Positions 41,474-42,957 of a DNA stretch of 42,957 nucleotides are shown one piece after another (positions within the stretch are counted from its first letter, which is position 1; each line of letters begins with the position of its first letter). The stretch spans positions 1 through 42,957 of the forward strand of contig NZ_BDJE01000046.1 of the NCBI RefSeq assembly GCF_002117935.1. The letters run 5' to 3'. Source of the stretch: Nocardioides sp. PD653-B2. GTDB lineage: Bacteria; Actinomycetota; Actinomycetes; Propionibacteriales; Nocardioidaceae. The translations under genes were made by a program, and so were the position numbers. Under the pieces are notes generated by a model. It was given only the letters and a program-made list of their open reading frames with translations, searched no databases and was not told the DNA's origin.

Positions 41474-41479
41474 AGCCTA
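41474..41479 (-). promoter_or_regulatory. -10 box of rnpB
   Basis: TAGGCT on the minus strand lies at -12 to -7 relative to 41467, the end of the P1 helix, which supports that 5' end. The gap 41480-41574 shows nothing else. Confidence 0.5.
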
Positions 41480-41574
41480 GAGCAATCCGCGGGTGCGTGT
41501 GTGCGGGCCGAGCGAGCTGTGTCCGACGCATCCGAGACCTGCAGTGCTCCCGGACGCGACGGGGCCGCCTCGCC

Positions 41575-42792
41575 TCACCCGAGCTGGTAGGTGCCGAGTG
41601 GGGTGACGGCGTAGCGGCGGTGGTGGGGGCTGGTCCAGGTGTAGGTGCCGTCCTCGTTGCGGGTGTAGGTCCAGATGTCTCGGGTCTTGTTGCGGTGGTG
41701 TCGTCGGCACAGGGGGGCGAGGTTGCCGGGGTGGGTCTGGCCGGGTGGTCCGCCCTTGTCCATGGGCAGGTAGGGGATGACGTGGTCGAGGTCGCAGGAT
41801 CGGGCGTCGGTGTGGCACCAGGGGAAGACGCAGTGCTGGTCGCGGAGGATGACGAGCTCGCGCATCCAGGCGGGTGGGTCGTGGCGGTCGACGGCGTCGG
41901 TGCGGTCCATCCGCAGCACGGGGAGGACGGTGACGTGGGAGTGGCCGGCCCAGTCCTTGATCCGGGCCGTGCTCAGGGGGCCGAGGCGCTCTACGGAGCC
42001 GGTGCCGATGGTGTCGTCGGCGAGGTCGGTGAGGTCGGCGTGGAGGTACAGCCTCGTCCGGGCCGGTTTCCCGTTGCCGAATCCGGTGGCGAGGTCGTGG
42101 ATGGCGGCGCCGAGGTCGTCTGACCTGACCAGTTGGTCGTGGATGCGGGTGAGGTCGAGGGTGTCGCCGGTGATCTCGAGGATCGAGGTGCCGGCCCAGC
42201 GGCCGGGGCCGGTGGGGGGCCTGTGGAAGATCCGGACCTCCCAGCTGTCCTTCGACACGGTCTCGTCGCTGTGTTGGGCCTCGGGGTCGGCCTGGGCGGT
42301 GGCGGTCGCGATGGCGCGGTCGATGAGGACGGCCCCGCAGGTGGCGGCGCGGGGGGCGAGCTCGCGGTCGACGGTCGCGGCGACTTCCTGGGACAGGTGG
42401 GCGGTGGCCTGGGCGATGCGGCGGGCCCGCCAGGCGGGGACGTCGAGGGACTCGACCCGGGCCCAGATGTGGGGGAGGCGGTGGGTGAGGTTCCAGGCGT
42501 CGGCCATGAGCTGCCGGGCGGCATACGTGCTCGATTGGAGGGCGGCGCCGAGGGGTTCGGCGGCGAACACCGCCACCGGGGGTGTGCCGGGTCCGCCGAT
42601 GGGGGCGTCCTCCTCGTCGTCGGGGGCGTCGGCCGGGTGCAGGCGGCACCAGTGGGCGGCGTACCTGAGCTTGCGGCGCTCGGCGATGCGGGACTGGGTC
42701 TCTGAATCTTCGATCAGGGACAGCAACCGGTCGGCGTCCAGGTCGTCGACCTGGATCGCGGGCCCGGCGGTGTCTGTCTCGAGGATGCTCAC
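41575..42792 (-). CDS. DUF222 / HNH endonuclease domain protein
   Basis: The ~405-aa protein has the DUF222 helical region (residues ~20-250) and a C-terminal HNH nuclease motif: HCVFPWCHTDARSCDLDHVIPY, split here, followed by NLAPLCRRHHRNKTRD. The four Cys and the DH...H...HH residues suggest structural zinc plus the metal-dependent active site. Such proteins occur in many copies in Nocardioides and other Actinobacteria; they are often counted as 13E12-repeat relatives and their role is unclear. GTG 42792 is chosen as the start; upstream codons to 42951 would cover the repeat and look non-coding. Confidence 0.88.
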   Translation of the reverse strand: MSILETDTAGPAIQVDDLDADRLLSLIEDSETQSRIAERRKLRYAAHWCRLHPADAPDDEEDAPIGGPGTPPVAVFAAEPLGAALQSSTYAARQLMADAWNLTHRLPHIWARVESLDVPAWRARRIAQATAHLSQEVAATVDRELAPRAATCGAVLIDRAIATATAQADPEAQHSDETVSKDSWEVRIFHRPPTGPGRWAGTSILEITGDTLDLTRIHDQLVRSDDLGAAIHDLATGFGNGKPARTRLYLHADLTDLADDTIGTGSVERLGPLSTARIKDWAGHSHVTVLPVLRMDRTDAVDRHDPPAWMRELVILRDQHCVFPWCHTDARSCDLDHVIPYLPMDKGGPPGQTHPGNLAPLCRRHHRNKTRDIWTYTRNEDGTYTWTSPHHRRYAVTPLGTYQLG

Positions 42793-42916
42793 GGGTCCAG
42801 CACAGCAGGCGGGGACGTGGTCTGCACCTGGTCGGCCGGTGAGTGTGGACAAGGCTGCGAGAAGCCCGCCCTGTGGAAGGTGAGTGAGCCGTGGTTGCTG
42901 CCCCGGTTGGGCTGCG

Positions 42917-42957
42917 GGGGTTTCGAGACAGGCGCTGCGCGCCTTCCTCAACCACCG
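42917..42957. repeat. Nocardioides-type intergenic repeat (window edge)
   Basis: GGTTTCGAGACAGG-like arm (GGGGTTTCGAGACAGG), a GCGCTGCGCGC core and CCTCAACCACCG form the most complete copy of the repeat family seen here. The copy may continue outside the window. Bases 42793-42916 show no gene. Confidence 0.65.

Noticed and set aside
41132..41590. Plus-strand open frames between the LuxR gene and the HNH gene
   Set aside because: They lie on rnpB, whose RNA structure explains the conservation.
42793..42951. Extension of the HNH gene to 42951
   Set aside because: It would translate the intergenic repeat and shows no DUF222 similarity.

Overview
The window is chromosomal DNA of a high-GC actinobacterium. 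The very high third-position GC, GTG/TTG starts, leaderless promoters, tRNA and 5S sequences, gene families and the Nocardioides-type intergenic repeat (GGTGGTCGAG...GTCTCGAAACC) all point to the Nocardioidaceae, most likely Nocardioides or a close relative. This assignment is inference; no 16S rRNA is present.

Layout. Positions 1-290 hold the end of an rRNA operon: 23S-5S spacer, 5S rRNA and terminator. Positions 341-4292 carry a TPR protein, a PP2C phosphatase, an alpha/beta hydrolase, a DUF3145 protein and a small exported protein. Positions 4334-10800 (minus strand) are the type II fatty-acid synthase operon fasR-fabD-fabH-acpP-fabF-accD. It has a perfect palindrome, a likely FasR operator, upstream of fabD, and its FabD carries an extra C-terminal biotinyl/lipoyl-like domain without the acceptor lysine. 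Positions 10921-17638 hold a hydrolase, aceE (pyruvate dehydrogenase E1), a DUF3052 protein, an acyl-CoA ligase and an AhpE-type peroxiredoxin. The aceE-fasR-fab-accD and ahpE/DUF3052 grouping resembles the Mycobacterium tuberculosis Rv2238c-Rv2247 neighbourhood. tRNA-Val(TAC) follows at 17817.

The accessory part starts near 18 kb. It holds a sulfotransferase relic and a three-gene unit (Tat-leader peptide, DUF4331, His-rich protein). Next comes a tightly overlapping four-gene operon (acyl-CoA-reductase-like SDR fused to a HAD-IB phosphatase, zinc alcohol dehydrogenase, LarA-like DUF2088 protein, PlsC acyltransferase) that looks like an uncharacterised lipid pathway. Then comes a two-component system whose operon begins with a His/Asp/Gly-rich exported protein. 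The same 26-bp operator-like sequence (21/26 identical) lies before that operon and before a separate His/Asp-rich exported protein gene.

From 29.6 to 37.2 kb are mostly conserved housekeeping genes: an acyl-CoA ligase, a monooxygenase-like ABM protein, a MOSC protein, a NIF3 protein, a zinc-ribbon coiled-coil protein apparently starting at CTG, RNase H/phosphatase, YaaA and an RNB ribonuclease. A NUDIX relic follows. From 37.5 to 41.0 kb is a regulatory cluster: two GAF-ANTAR proteins, a hemolysin III-type membrane protein, a sigma factor lacking region 4, and a LuxR-type response regulator. The window ends with rnpB (RNase P RNA, minus strand), a DUF222/HNH endonuclease and a copy of the intergenic repeat.

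A recurring regulatory theme is leaderless transcription: several genes have a TANNNT hexamer exactly 7-12 nt before the start codon. Two of these hexamers contain the stop codon of the neighbouring gene.
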